The notes beneath the pieces were generated by a model that was not told the origin of the DNA, made no database searches, and saw only the letters and a list, made by a program, of their open reading frames with translations. Below, in pieces: positions 1-8,686 of a stretch of DNA of 64,000 nt (positions within the stretch are counted from its first letter, which is position 1; the number at the start of each line of letters is the position of its first letter). Source of the stretch: Rhizophagus clarus (lineage: Eukaryota; Glomeromycota; Glomeromycetes; Glomerales; Glomeraceae). The translations under genes were made by a program, and so were the position numbers. The stretch covers positions 1 to 64,000 of the forward strand of contig BLAL01000184.1 in assembly GCA_015698045.1 (NCBI GenBank). The letters are read 5' to 3'.

Positions 1-107
1 AGTCATCGATATTGGGCTATGCCTAAGAGGGCGATATTACAGGACCTATCCATAGAATACCGTACCTGAAAAAAAAAACAGCTAATATCGATCACCCAAC
101 TAAATGT

Positions 108-360
108 TCAACTATCTCTTTTAATGGTTTTTTCAAATCCAAACTCTTTAGCACGCTTTGCATTATCTAGTTTTAATCCAAGAATAAATGCTACTTTAAT
201 GTTTGTATCATCAAATCCTCATTCCGGGCTATAGCAAACATTTTTATTGACTCAAAATATTCACTTACAGAGCCATCACCCTGTGTAGGAGCTGGTATCT
301 CTTCTTTTTCGTCACTTTCTAATCTCGAAGTACTTGGAGGAGTTGTTGGTCTCCCATTGT
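108..360 (-). pseudogene. Gag-like fragment (C-terminal part)
   Basis: Read on the minus strand, two overlapping frames give a serine/proline-rich stretch, then VSEYFESIKMFAIARN, and after a one-base shift DTNIKVAFILGL followed by a basic tail. The arrangement (Y-F-x-x-x-K-x-x-A, then F-x-x-G-L) resembles the end of a retrotransposon Gag capsid region. A frameshift and an in-frame stop show it is decayed. It may be the tail of a second Gag-bearing element truncated by the window edge. The Gag assignment is inferred from pattern only. Confidence 0.4.
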
Positions 361-392
361 TATATTATCACTAATAAATAGTGTATTTTCAA

Positions 393-713
393 TTAATCCT
401 CTTTTGTCGCTTCTCTTAAATACCTCTTAATATAAGCCTGAACTTTATCATCGGCATCCAAAATCTTAAGACCAAGTTTCTTAGCCTTCTTGTTTGTAGC
501 CGTCTTCTTTCTCTTTTTCTTAGCATCCAGAATTTCTCTTTTACTATGTGTTTTAACCTCCCAATTCTCACCAGTAAGGGTATTCTTGTGCGTCCCACAG
601 ATAATACAATCACCATGAATTCGATATCGACCTTTATCAGTCATATCCTGAACTTCTGAAGACGTTTCTGTCTTCTTTTTACACTTTGTACAATGTATCT
701 CTGTCATATCCAC
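393..713 (-). CDS. Small zinc-ribbon protein, DUF5679-like
   Basis: An intact 106-residue reading frame. Residues 8-42 carry two Cys pairs (CTKC and CIIC) with a glycine-rich link, GRYRIHGDCIICGT, matching the short zinc-ribbon family (DUF5679-like) common in large DNA viruses and Polinton-like elements. The C-terminal half is strongly basic (KKKRKK), suggesting nucleic-acid binding. Its start lies 5 bp from the divergent integrase reading frame at 718, so the two probably share a control region. The exact function is unknown; the family assignment is from memory of the motif. Confidence 0.55.
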   Translation of the reverse strand: MDMTEIHCTKCKKKTETSSEVQDMTDKGRYRIHGDCIICGTHKNTLTGENWEVKTHSKREILDAKKKRKKTATNKKAKKLGLKILDADDKVQAYIKRYLREATKED

Positions 714-717
714 AAAT

Positions 718-1849
718 TTGAATTCTAGAAGTAAAACTTTAATTTTGAGCGATATGACCCCTTTAGAGAGGTATTACAAATTTTATAACCTATCAGGGGT
801 ACCAGCACGTCTTCTTAAAGACCAAGAGCATTATAACATCTATCGAAGACCTCTAAAGGAGAAAAGATCTGAGCGTCCAAAAGTAATCGTCTGGAAAGAA
901 AATGCTACTCAGCAGTCTGATTTAGCAGAAATGCCTATAGACCCAAGGGATACCATTATTTTCTCGTAGTAGTAGAAATATCCAGAAGACGAGTAGATGC
1001 TGAGCCTATCAAAAATAAGACAGCTAATAGTGTATTAAAAGCATTTATTAAAATATATGGACGTGGTCGTATCCAACCTCCTACCCATAGACTAGAAACT
1101 GATTCTGGTTCAGAATTTACCAATTCACAAATACGTGATTTTTTCCTTAATAGCATTGGAGTTATGATGAGATTTGGAGAACCTGAACGTCATAAACAGC
1201 AATCATTTGCAGAGAGAGCAATTCAGGCTATAGAAAAACCGCTTTTCAGAAGAATGACAGCACAGGAACTAAAAACTGGTGAGACGTCAGTAGAATGGTC
1301 TGAAGATTTCCATGATATAGTAAGATTAGTAGATGAACAGTGGCAAAAAGATCCACCTAAAATCCCAGAAGGTCCACCTAAAATTGATAAAAATACAGAA
1401 TTACTATTAGAGGGGACACAAGTTCGAACCAAACTTCTTGAACCTATATCAGTACTTGGAAAAAAATTACATGGTAAGTTCAGAATAGGCGACATTAAAT
1501 GGGACCCAAAAGTTCGTATAATTAAGAAGCTTATCCTTTCTCCTGAACAACCGCCTACATATTTACTTGATGGACCACATGGCAGGTTAGGAGTATCTAG
1601 ATGTGCATATACTAGAAAAGAACTACAGGTTATTCCAGCTAATGAAAAACCCCACCTGATTCGGTCATAAGAGGACGGCCAGAAAGATATGTACCTGAAA
1701 GGATTATTAAGCATCGTACTAGAAAGGGTCAACTCCAATACTTAGTCAAATGGGAGCGCTATCCAGAAGATGAATCTACATGGGAGCCAGCTGATAGATT
1801 ACAAGAAGACGTCCCCAATCTAGTACGTATCTATAATGATACAAAATAG
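718..1849 (+). pseudogene. Polinton/retroviral-type DDE integrase with C-terminal chromodomain, frameshifted
   Basis: Three consecutive reading frames combine into one integrase. The first Asp lies in QQSDLAEMP, the second in ETDSGSEF, and the Glu in QQSFAERAIQAI about 36 residues later, giving the DD(35)E-type rve core. An SH3-like/DUF region follows, then a chromodomain with YLVKWERYP and STWEPADRL near the stop at 1847-1849. Frameshifts near 950-960 and in an A/C run near 1,648 break the frame, so this copy is probably inactive. Such integrases insert linear element DNA into chromosomes. The gene ends about 20 bp before an inverted repeat shared with position 13,000, so it lies outside the block bounded by that repeat. 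Confidence 0.8.
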
Positions 1850-1867
1850 ATTATATTTTTTTTAATA

Positions 1868-1930
1868 CCCCCAAAAAATTATAATTAAAATATAGTCGAT
1901 ATATAGGTATCAAAAAAAAATTAAATTGAT
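1868..1930 (+). repeat. Left arm of ~60-bp inverted repeat bounding a Polinton-like block
   Basis: The core AGTCGATATATAGGTATC followed by an A-run and TTAAA is repeated in inverse orientation at about 12,940-13,020. The similarity continues outward through an AATTAAAATAT-like stretch and an A-run next to CCCCC. It is imperfect and short for a Polinton terminus, where hundreds of bases are usual. The precise end and target duplication could not be fixed. Confidence 0.6.
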
Positions 1931-1967
1931 ATCCATTATATACTAAAAGATGTACTGAACATTGCTA

Positions 1968-2570
1968 ATTCTTAGATGTATCCCCAGAGTGGGTAGAAAA
2001 CTGGCTAAATACTCCAATCAAGGAAACTGGCCACAATGTTAATGCTACTTTCAAGAGAACCGATATATTTCAGATACATGAAATTGCTCGTGTCATCATG
2101 TATCAACTTAACCAGCTTGCCGAAGAGGACTACTGGAAAGCTGTAATGGATTATAAGAATAGTGATGAAGAATTAGAACATGCTTATAAAAAATATGTAG
2201 GTACGAATAAAGCTCTTAAAGATTCTCTATATAAAAATTTATGGATTTGGCCGATAAAAAAGGAAAAGCTTTTGCGTATCAGGTAGAGATAGAAAAAATT
2301 ATGTTACAAGGTGGATTTGCATATAAAGATACAGAAAAGATTTATATAATTTATCATATTAACATGCTAGCTGATGGGTTGGATCCTTATGAAATCCCAG
2401 GATTCGGTGAACCAGAAGAAGAATCATCTTGGCAACCAGATTACTGGGGAGATGAAGATCCAGACAATCCTGCAAATTGGCAATTGATGCCGAATGAATC
2501 TGATGAATCTGATGAGGATCTAAGTGATGATTCAAGCGATTCTGATGAAGATCCAGACTACCCTTATTAA
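1968..2570 (+). pseudogene. Unknown element protein with acidic tail, frameshifted
   Basis: Two reading frames overlap near 2,240 and together form a protein of about 190-200 residues. It starts with a helical region (SPEWVENWLNTP, then a Tyr/Lys-rich stretch) and ends with a strongly acidic Ser/Asp/Glu tail (DESDEDLSDDSSDSDEDPD). A one-base shift at about 2,235-2,250 breaks it. No clear ATG opens the upstream part. The gene lies directly inside the left inverted repeat. I do not recognise it; acidic tails occur in DNA mimics and viral accessory proteins, but no function is claimed. Confidence 0.35.
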
Positions 2571-2590
2571 TGGATCTAATTTTATATTTT

Positions 2591-3200
2591 TTATGTCCTA
2601 TTTGCATCTGGAATTATAGGAATAAAATAGTCTTTATCATTGCAGGTAAGGGCGATATGATTTCGAGATTCATGAATATCATAATTATATCTTCTAAGGC
2701 ATGCTCGGCTCAAACCAATCTCTCTATGCTTATATCCTTTCAGGACTACAAGATCTTCTTTAATGATACAACTACCACTCTGTGGTGGTGAAAGGTTTAT
2801 CGATACATTTTTACTATACCAAATGTCTCACCATTCCCTGATGCACCAGTAATACTATGCTTATAGATTTATCAACTTTTAGTTTTAGTTCGTGACATGC
2901 TTCTCTGGATAAAGGAAACATTAGCACAGGAATCCGCTAGACACTGAATATTCACCCCATTTACATTTCCATTATAGCTAAAAGATCTTTAGTATTTTCC
3001 CAATCGAGCGACATCAATATCCATAGCCGTTGGACCCAAATACTCTTCCTGTACTGCTGGTTGTTCTTGAGGGGCGCTATCATAATTTTCTAATATTTTA
3101 TAAACGATCTCCTGAATAATCTTTCTGATATCAGCAAGTTTTAGAAGATTTAAGAGCTCCGTTTTAGTAAATTCGTTGATGGCTTAACAGCAGGGATTTT
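2591..3200 (-). pseudogene. Retropepsin-like aspartic protease, decayed
   Basis: Minus-strand frames joined across small shifts read as a retroviral-type aspartic protease. The sequence has a short beta start (NGNVNGVNIQCLADSCANVSFI region), a flap-like ITGASGNGETFGIVK, an IKEDLVVLKG strand, and a C-terminal part ending in a LRRYNYDI-type motif and an IPII strand. The catalytic triplet reads D-S-C where D-S/T-G is expected, a change explained by a single base. Internal stops and frameshifts (near 2,800 and 2,880) indicate loss of function. It follows the Gag-like region on the same strand, as in Gag-protease polyproteins. The fold call comes from motif order and needs structural comparison. 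Confidence 0.55.
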
Positions 3201-3207
3201 TACCATT

Positions 3208-4742
3208 TAGTGGATTTAGATGTCGATTTAGATGGTGCTGATTTAATTGCTGGTGGTGATGGTTTACCTTTATTTGAAACTATCTTTTTTTTGGACGAGC
3301 ATAATTTCTCCATTCTCACCTTGAACCAATTCTATAGGTACACCTCGAATAGCATTAGAAGTATCCATAGGATCATCATGATCATCCAAGGAAAGTTCAC
3401 GCATTGCCCTATTTAACTCTGCATCTTCACGTCTTCTCTAGCTTTTGCGATTCTTTTAGCAATCTTACCAGCTAATCTTTGTTCCAATGTATTTCTAGGA
3501 GCAGATCTACTTGCTACATCAAATACCTGTTGTAAATGCCTATCATCAACCTCATCTTCATCAGGTGGATTAAAAGCTTCATCAGGGTATGGATCCTGTT
3601 CATAAATCCCCAATCATCCTGATATTGAGGCTTAGGTTTGGGTTTAGGTCTATAAACTGGCTTTACATCTCGAGCCTTAAGACTTCCTGTAATTGACGAA
3701 TTTGGGATTGAAACCCTTCAGCCTGTTGTTGCAATAAACGACTCATCTCTCCTTGGGTAACTGCATGATGTTGAAACTGGTTTAAATATAACTGGCTCCT
3801 GACTAACTGGTGGCAATTGCTCTGGAATAATTGTCTATCCCTCTGATACTGTATATTTTCTCGTCTTTCTTACCAAGACGTAATTCAGCCTTTCTTTTTT
3901 CAACTCGTTCAAGAAGACCTACTAATTCCTCTATATCTCGTTCAGCACCAATCCTTTCAGCCTCAATAGCACAATCATCATTCAGATCTCTTAGAAACTG
4001 ATTAACTAAAACATCATTACCATAACCTTAATAGTTCAGCACTTCTTCTAACTTTATCATAGAAATCTCGAACAGGCATATTTTCCTGAAAAAGGTTACC
4101 AAACCTTAACTGACGTCTGGCATTCTGTTGTGTAGGAAATTCATTACGCATTTTAATTAGAACATGACAGGGACGGGCTGGAATTACATACGGATGACCG
4201 ACACCTGCTCCACCAGCAATTGCAACACCAGCTCCAGCACCACCACCAAGAACATTGTGATTAAGAGGGTCATTAGTAAATTCCATACCAGCACGATTTA
4301 ACCAAATATCTCTATTTCCTTCTATAGCATAATCGGGCCAGATATCAGTGACTGGATTATTAACACCTGCAGGTGGTACTGCACCATCAGTCATATGAGC
4401 TTGTGCAGGAGAACCTACAACCCATGTATTTACTGGACAATTACCAGCATTACCAGCCAAAGCCTTAAATGCTGGCTCATCACCATGTGCAAGACGAAGA
4501 AGAATATTTCTAAGTCTAACTCTCTTTCCTAGGATATTAGCATCATACCATCTGGAGGCCGGACCAGTTAAGCAAGCACGAAGTATACCCATAGCTTTCT
4601 CCCAACCTGCTGGATTACCAGCAACAGCCGATGGATCAATTCCAATACTATGAATATAGCCCTTATATAACTCAAAAAATCTCTCAAGATCATCGTCATC
4701 ATTTCCAGCAAAAACTGGCATTCCTATTGCAACGGTAGCCAT
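3208..4742 (-). pseudogene. Gag-like capsid region with long disordered tail, frameshifted
   Basis: The first 241 residues (4742 down to 4017) are intact and have the Gag capsid pattern: FAGNDDDDLERFFELY, then GWEKAMGILRACLTGPASRWYD, and near the end VRDFYDKVRRSAELLRL. A glycine/alanine-rich loop interrupts the domain. After a one-base shift at about 4,025 the frame continues with NDVLVNQFLRDLNDD, as expected for the end of a Gag domain, then a charged coiled coil. Further shifted pieces (3,413-3,613 and on to about 3,208) give acidic, Gln-rich and Lys/Ser-rich tails. At least three frameshifts make this copy a pseudogene. Gag proteins form particle shells and bind nucleic acid; here Gag would occupy the capsid role in a DNA element. 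Confidence 0.6.
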
Positions 4743-5368
4743 ACTACTGTGGGATTATCTGGAGGAGGATTGTTGACTATGGGATTTGCTTGTCTAATTC
4801 GAAACCACTGTGCTTGAATTCTAAGTACAGCCAATTGTGCTTGCATTCTATCACGAATTCGTCCCAAATTTCTAGATGTAAGTCGTTCTATTGCAAGTTG
4901 GTGTGTTAATCTATCATTTCCTTGTTGCAAATTATCCCTAATTCTTCTTTGCTGTACTTGCTGAACTTGTAATTGATTAGCTTGATCACGATTTGCATTT
5001 ACCAGATGATTTCTCTCATTTTGCAATCTGTTCCTCTCATTTTGACATGCAATAAGACGCTGTCTAATACCATGAATCTCACGTTCTCTAGCATTGGTCA
5101 CTTCTTGCAAAAAATTTAATAAACCAGTCGAAGTATCAAGCTCTTCCCTAGTTTGTCTTGCTCTTTCTTCAACCTGTATACCATAAGCTATAATCAATCC
5201 AATAATATGCTTAATCTCATGATTAATATTTATAAGATTTGGTGTAACAGTCATTCGACCATTTACCAGCAGGGCATCTGCGCCATTCTTAAGTGCATTA
5301 ATTAGCTGATTAATATCCATTGCTACTAAATGTGGCTGGAGGGGGTCCTGTAGGATCAGTGGGAACAT
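4724..5368 (-). CDS. Coiled-coil N-terminal region of the Gag-like polyprotein
   Basis: The 214 residues are dominated by a long Gln/Arg-rich coiled coil (about residues 60-190, with repeats such as NERNRLQNERNHL). It is followed by a proline-rich end (NPPPDNP) that overlaps the Gag-like frame by 19 bp in a different phase. This could be a separate gene, a natural overlap, or one long gene broken by an indel; a coiled coil before Gag would suit particle assembly. It is divergent from the ATPase at 5407, with 38 bp between the starts containing TATACTA-type repeats that may be a shared promoter. Confidence 0.5.
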   Translation of the reverse strand: MFPLILQDPLQPHLVAMDINQLINALKNGADALLVNGRMTVTPNLININHEIKHIIGLIIAYGIQVEERARQTREELDTSTGLLNFLQEVTNAREREIHGIRQRLIACQNERNRLQNERNHLVNANRDQANQLQVQQVQQRRIRDNLQQGNDRLTHQLAIERLTSRNLGRIRDRMQAQLAVLRIQAQWFRIRQANPIVNNPPPDNPTVVWLPLQ

Positions 5369-5406
5369 ATGCCATTTTGAATATACTATACACTATATAC
5401 TACTAA

Positions 5407-6594
5407 TTGCTTAAAATGGACTTATATGTATACAATTTGGATGAATATAGTAGTGATACTAGGCAAGGAAATGAATATGCTCCAGTATGGAATTTTCATC
5501 TTGCTGTAGCCGGTAGCTCAGATTCTGGAAAGACTACTATGCTTCTTAATTTACTAATGGGAGATGCAAAAGCCAAAGAGGATGGAAATCGATATATTCT
5601 TTGTGATGAAATAGTCCTTATTTGTAGGTATTTAGACGAACCTAAATGGCAAATGGTAAAAGATTTCTTTGATGATAGTAAAGACGTTACTTTTAGAGCG
5701 ATTTCATATCACCAAATACCGGATGTAGAAGACTTTGACCCCAAAATTGCTACTGTAGTTATATTTGAGGATTTAATGGATGCCCCTAAAAACATCCAAG
5801 AAAAAATAACTGGATACTTTACCCATGGACGACATAGAAATATTTCGGCTATTTATGTAGCCCAAAGATTCTTTGCCATCCCAAAAGCAATTCGAGAAAA
5901 TGTAAATTATATTTCTCTACATGGTGGGCATGGTAGTTTAAGTGATACAAAGCGCATCATTAGCCAATATACTAATGAGTCAGATTCTATTGCCCCAATC
6001 ATTGATGAACTAACCTTAGGTAGGGAATTCATAGTATTTGACTTAAGACGCCCTAAAACTGACCCTTTAGCAATCAGAGTTCGATGGGATACTAGTCTTA
6101 GAACTTTTATGGAATCGTCCTTGAATAACGCTTCTAAAATGATCACGTGTTCATCTAAGATCGATCTAAGATCATCCAAGAACGATTCTAGAATCATCAC
6201 AGATTCATCTAAGATCGATCTAAGATCATCCAAGAACGATTCTAGAATCATCACAGATTCATCTAAGATCGATCTAAGATCATCCAAGAACGATTCTAGA
6301 ATCATCACAGATTCATTCAAGAATGATCTAAGATGTCGATTTACTTCTTATGGGCAGAAGGCAATAGCTGAAGCTAAAAAGAATAATTTGTTAAAGGAAT
6401 TTGCCCGAAACTTTCCTTCTCCTAAGGAACGTAAACTTTACTTAATACCAGACGCCTTATCGAAGGTAAAAAATTCAGAAATTTGGGCTAAATATGTTTT
6501 TAGAGAAGCTTATGGAATAAATGATCGTACTCTTGGAGATGAGTATAAGAAATTCCTGTCCCAAGTTAAGAATGTATGTATTACTAGAAAATAA
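5407..6594 (+). CDS. A32-like (FtsK/HerA family) DNA-packaging ATPase
   Basis: This 395-residue P-loop ATPase has Walker A GSSDSGKTT at residues 37-45 and Walker B VVIFEDLMD near residue 120. It also has the family-specific segment GRHRNISAIYVAQRFF followed by PKAIREN, typical of A32-like genome-packaging ATPases of Polintons, virophages and large DNA viruses. It would pump element DNA into a particle. Residues about 249-310 are three in-frame copies of an 18-residue repeat, an unusual insertion just after the ATPase core. The stop at 6592-6594 may be premature, because another frame continues to 6769 with a plausible helical C-terminus (FDRYRELLNERPLSG), suggesting a one-base shift near 6,560-6,590. 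Confidence 0.75.
   Translation: MLKMDLYVYNLDEYSSDTRQGNEYAPVWNFHLAVAGSSDSGKTTMLLNLLMGDAKAKEDGNRYILCDEIVLICRYLDEPKWQMVKDFFDDSKDVTFRAISYHQIPDVEDFDPKIATVVIFEDLMDAPKNIQEKITGYFTHGRHRNISAIYVAQRFFAIPKAIRENVNYISLHGGHGSLSDTKRIISQYTNESDSIAPIIDELTLGREFIVFDLRRPKTDPLAIRVRWDTSLRTFMESSLNNASKMITCSSKIDLRSSKNDSRIITDSSKIDLRSSKNDSRIITDSSKIDLRSSKNDSRIITDSFKNDLRCRFTSYGQKAIAEAKKNNLLKEFARNFPSPKERKLYLIPDALSKVKNSEIWAKYVFREAYGINDRTLGDEYKKFLSQVKNVCITRK
6151..6336 (+). repeat. 54-bp in-frame tandem repeat (3.4 copies) inside the ATPase gene
   Basis: Identical 54-bp units start at 6151, 6205 and 6259, with a partial diverged fourth from 6313. Each encodes SSKIDLRSSKNDSRIITD. Every unit contains the palindromes AGATCGATCT and GATTCTAGAATC. 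The near-identity of units implies recent expansion. Confidence 0.9.
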
Positions 6595-6751
6595 TTCCCC
6601 AGTATCAGTAACACCTTTTGATCGATATAGAGAACTTTTGAATGAGCGTCCTCTAAGTGGTGAAAAAATAATAGAAGGTATTGAAGCACTTCTAAAACTA
6701 TTCAATGATAGCTTAATGAAAAAGCCTACCCTACAAGTGGGAATTAATAGT

Positions 6752-7303
6752 CTATTCCATTCTTTCTAAAAAGCTCAAGTACTCTTCTCTAGTCGCATTT
6801 ATAGTTATAGTGCTTTTTTCCTTGCCATCTACTACCATTCTTGACATTTTTGTTACTAGGCCAAAGGCCTTCAATGCACGAGAAACACAGTTTTTGCTTA
6901 ATGGATTATCTATTACAATACAATACATACCATAAAATACGGCAAAGGGTTCATTTATCCCTTCTACTACATATAAATCAAATAAAAATCGATATAAAGC
7001 TTTTTCTCCTACATCCCTATCTAGCTCATTAATTCGTTTGAGTAGCCAAATCTTGATCGATTCAACATCTGGTTCAATACTATTTAACTGTTCTTCATAG
7101 TCTCGAGTAAAGGTAAAAGTAAGTTCATCATCTAGAGAGACCGATCTATATATTTTGATTAGCTTATATATATTTTCATGTAAGCTGTCTATATCGGTAC
7201 ATCTTTGTACAGTTCGTCTGAATTCGATAGTAGATAGGCCTCTTCTTGGCTTGGCCAATACAAGTCCACAAACTGGGCAGTATTTTTTAATTTGCTCAAC
7301 CAT
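6752..7303 (-). CDS. Unknown element protein with N-terminal CPVC motif
   Basis: This 183-residue protein begins with one Cys pair (KKYCPVCGLV). The rest is mainly helical, with a conserved-looking end (SRALKAFGLVTK, then TREEYLSFLE). Only one Cys pair is visible, so a complete zinc site is not evident. The C-terminal part resembles a winged-helix-like layout but I cannot name a family. The gene converges on the ATPase tail (the two 3' ends overlap around 6,752-6,769) and is 55 bp downstream of the next minus-strand gene, so it is probably expressed with the 7,359-12,910 minus-strand set. Confidence 0.5.
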   Translation of the reverse strand: MVEQIKKYCPVCGLVLAKPRRGLSTIEFRRTVQRCTDIDSLHENIYKLIKIYRSVSLDDELTFTFTRDYEEQLNSIEPDVESIKIWLLKRINELDRDVGEKALYRFLFDLYVVEGINEPFAVFYGMYCIVIDNPLSKNCVSRALKAFGLVTKMSRMVVDGKEKSTITINATREEYLSFLERME

Positions 7304-7358
7304 TTTTTTCAGAATTATCTACATAAAAAATGAAATTATTTAATTACCTGTTTTATAT

Positions 7359-7943
7359 TTATTCTTTACTACAGTCTTCACATAAACCGCTCTCAGGTAA
7401 TTCGTTAAGATTTACAGGCATTTGGCACTCCCTGCATAAGGCAATATTAAGTTCGGCAAGCCTTCTTGATTGTTCCTCTTGTTGTGCTTCTCTTCTTCTT
7501 TGTCTAGTAAATTGGCGTGCTTCTTCAACCCCTTGCCTATAACTTGGATTAAGTCGTTCCCATTCAGCACGATGAACAGTTATATTACGTGCAGTTTCCA
7601 AGTAATCAAGTCTAACCTGAGTATCTTGCAAATACAATAAAGATGGATTAGACTGCGCGATTTCTGCATATCTTGAAGGAACAAGATAGTAATCTTCTAT
7701 TATTTCATACCCAGCCCTTTGAATTAAATAATAATACGTTCTAGTTCCAAATTGAACCATACGTCCAGTATCTACATTGAGATAACTTTCCCTTACAGAA
7801 GGAAGTGGAGGTGCAGTTGCTCTTCGAACCAATCCACTATCAAGATAATCATATCCTTCTAAAACTAGCTGATTGAAAGTTGAACCACCAACACGAATTG
7901 TTCTGCCGGTCAATGGATTAGTAGTATATCTATTAGCACTCAT
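7359..7943 (-). CDS. Virus-like small protein with NPxTGRxI motif and C-terminal zinc ribbon
   Basis: Of 194 residues, 8-30 read NPLTGRTIRVGGSTFNQLV, matching the short NPxTGRxIxxxGxxxxxL motif seen in many large DNA virus proteins (2-cysteine adaptor-type neighbourhood). A weaker second copy (NVDTGRMVQFGTRTYYYLI) follows at about residue 56. The C-terminus has a four-Cys ribbon, CRECQMPVN then GLCEDCS, and an Arg/Gln/Glu-rich helix lies between. The motif match supports a viral origin of the element. The function is unknown. A TACTAAAGTAACTA box sits about 10 bp upstream of the ATG and is shared with the helicase gene. Confidence 0.5.
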   Translation of the reverse strand: MSANRYTTNPLTGRTIRVGGSTFNQLVLEGYDYLDSGLVRRATAPPLPSVRESYLNVDTGRMVQFGTRTYYYLIQRAGYEIIEDYYLVPSRYAEIAQSNPSLLYLQDTQVRLDYLETARNITVHRAEWERLNPSYRQGVEEARQFTRQRRREAQQEEQSRRLAELNIALCRECQMPVNLNELPESGLCEDCSKE

Positions 7944-7952
7944 CTTTTTTTA

Positions 7953-7966
7953 TAGTTACTTTAGTA
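7953..7966 (-). promoter_or_regulatory. Candidate element promoter box TACTAAAGTAACTA
   Basis: The minus-strand sequence TACTAAAGTAACTA lies about 10 bp before the start codon at 7943. An almost identical box (TACTAAAGTATCTA) lies about 8 bp before the helicase start at 12910. Two occurrences at the same place suggest a shared promoter or leader element; this is inference. Confidence 0.3.
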
Positions 7967-7998
7967 TAGGCTATATTCAATTACGATTTTTTTCTAAA

Positions 7999-8215
7999 AA
8001 TGAAAAATCTCTAGTGACAAAGTTACTTCGTCATCAGCCTTTGCACAAAATTTTTAATATTGCCTAGCGACAAAGTTACTTCGTCATCAGCCTTTTATGC
8101 AAAAAATGAAAAATGCCTAGTGACAAAGTTACTTCGTCATCAGCCTTTTATGCAAAAAATGAAAAATGCCTAGTGACAAAGTTACTTCGTCATCAGTATT
8201 TGCACAAAATTTTTA
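7999..8215. repeat. Four spaced copies of a 19-bp palindrome in 52-53-bp tandem units
   Basis: TGACAAAGTTACTTCGTCA (imperfect dyad around the central T) occurs at 8015, 8068, 8121 and 8174. Each copy is followed by CAGCCTTT or a variant and an A-rich spacer. The array fills the gap between the minus-strand genes at 8225-8650 and 7359-7943. It could form hairpins in RNA (3'-end signals) or bind a dimeric protein. Confidence 0.85.
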
Positions 8216-8224
8216 ATAATAAAT

Positions 8225-8650
8225 TTATAGCTTATTACCAAGAAGTTCATCTAAGACGTCCTCAGCTTCATCTTCAGTAAGTTTACGTCTAGGTGGTACT
8301 TCCTTAGGAATACAATTATATAAATCATAGACCTTTATAATTTTAAAAGCAAGATCTGGATTATGTGAATACTTTGCTCGAATCATAGCAACCTTCTCAG
8401 CATGCGATTCTTTATTTGGCAATAATTTCTTAGCTGTATAACGAATATAGCCTTCTGGATTGTTGGCAGATTCTATTTTCTTAATATAGTTTACGTGGTT
8501 CTTTATAAGATAACTTTCTTTACCGTATCCATCTTGTAAACCTGCCAATATGACACCTTTTAAAGCTTTTATAATTTCGGCCAGATACATTTCTGGCTCG
8601 ATAAAACTAGGATGCTTGTTTGTGAATGGGAATGAGTCGTCGTGTTCCAT
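8225..8650 (-). CDS. Unknown element protein (141 aa)
   Basis: This intact frame encodes a helical, charged protein with YLAEIIKALKGVILAGLQDG near the start and an acidic end (TEDEAEDVLDELLG). No signal peptide, membrane segment or known motif is visible. It is 36 bp downstream of the polymerase gene on the same strand and 3' is the palindrome array. Its position in the replication block suggests a replication or structural accessory role, but nothing in the sequence proves this. Confidence 0.5.
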   Translation of the reverse strand: MEHDDSFPFTNKHPSFIEPEMYLAEIIKALKGVILAGLQDGYGKESYLIKNHVNYIKKIESANNPEGYIRYTAKKLLPNKESHAEKVAMIRAKYSHNPDLAFKIIKVYDLYNCIPKEVPPRRKLTEDEAEDVLDELLGNKL

Positions 8651-8686
8651 CTTTGAACTTCTACATCTAAGGAAAAAAATATTTAA

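Noticed and set aside
1223-1738. 171-residue minus-strand frame
   Set aside because: Lies opposite the integrase core, whose DDE motifs establish the true strand.
5907-6320. 137-residue minus-strand frame opposite the ATPase
   Set aside because: It is a shadow of the 54-bp repeat; repeat units happen to be open on both strands.
7999-8215. CRISPR-like regularly spaced repeats
   Set aside because: Spacers are nearly identical, the context is eukaryotic, and there are no Cas genes; it is a tandem palindrome array.
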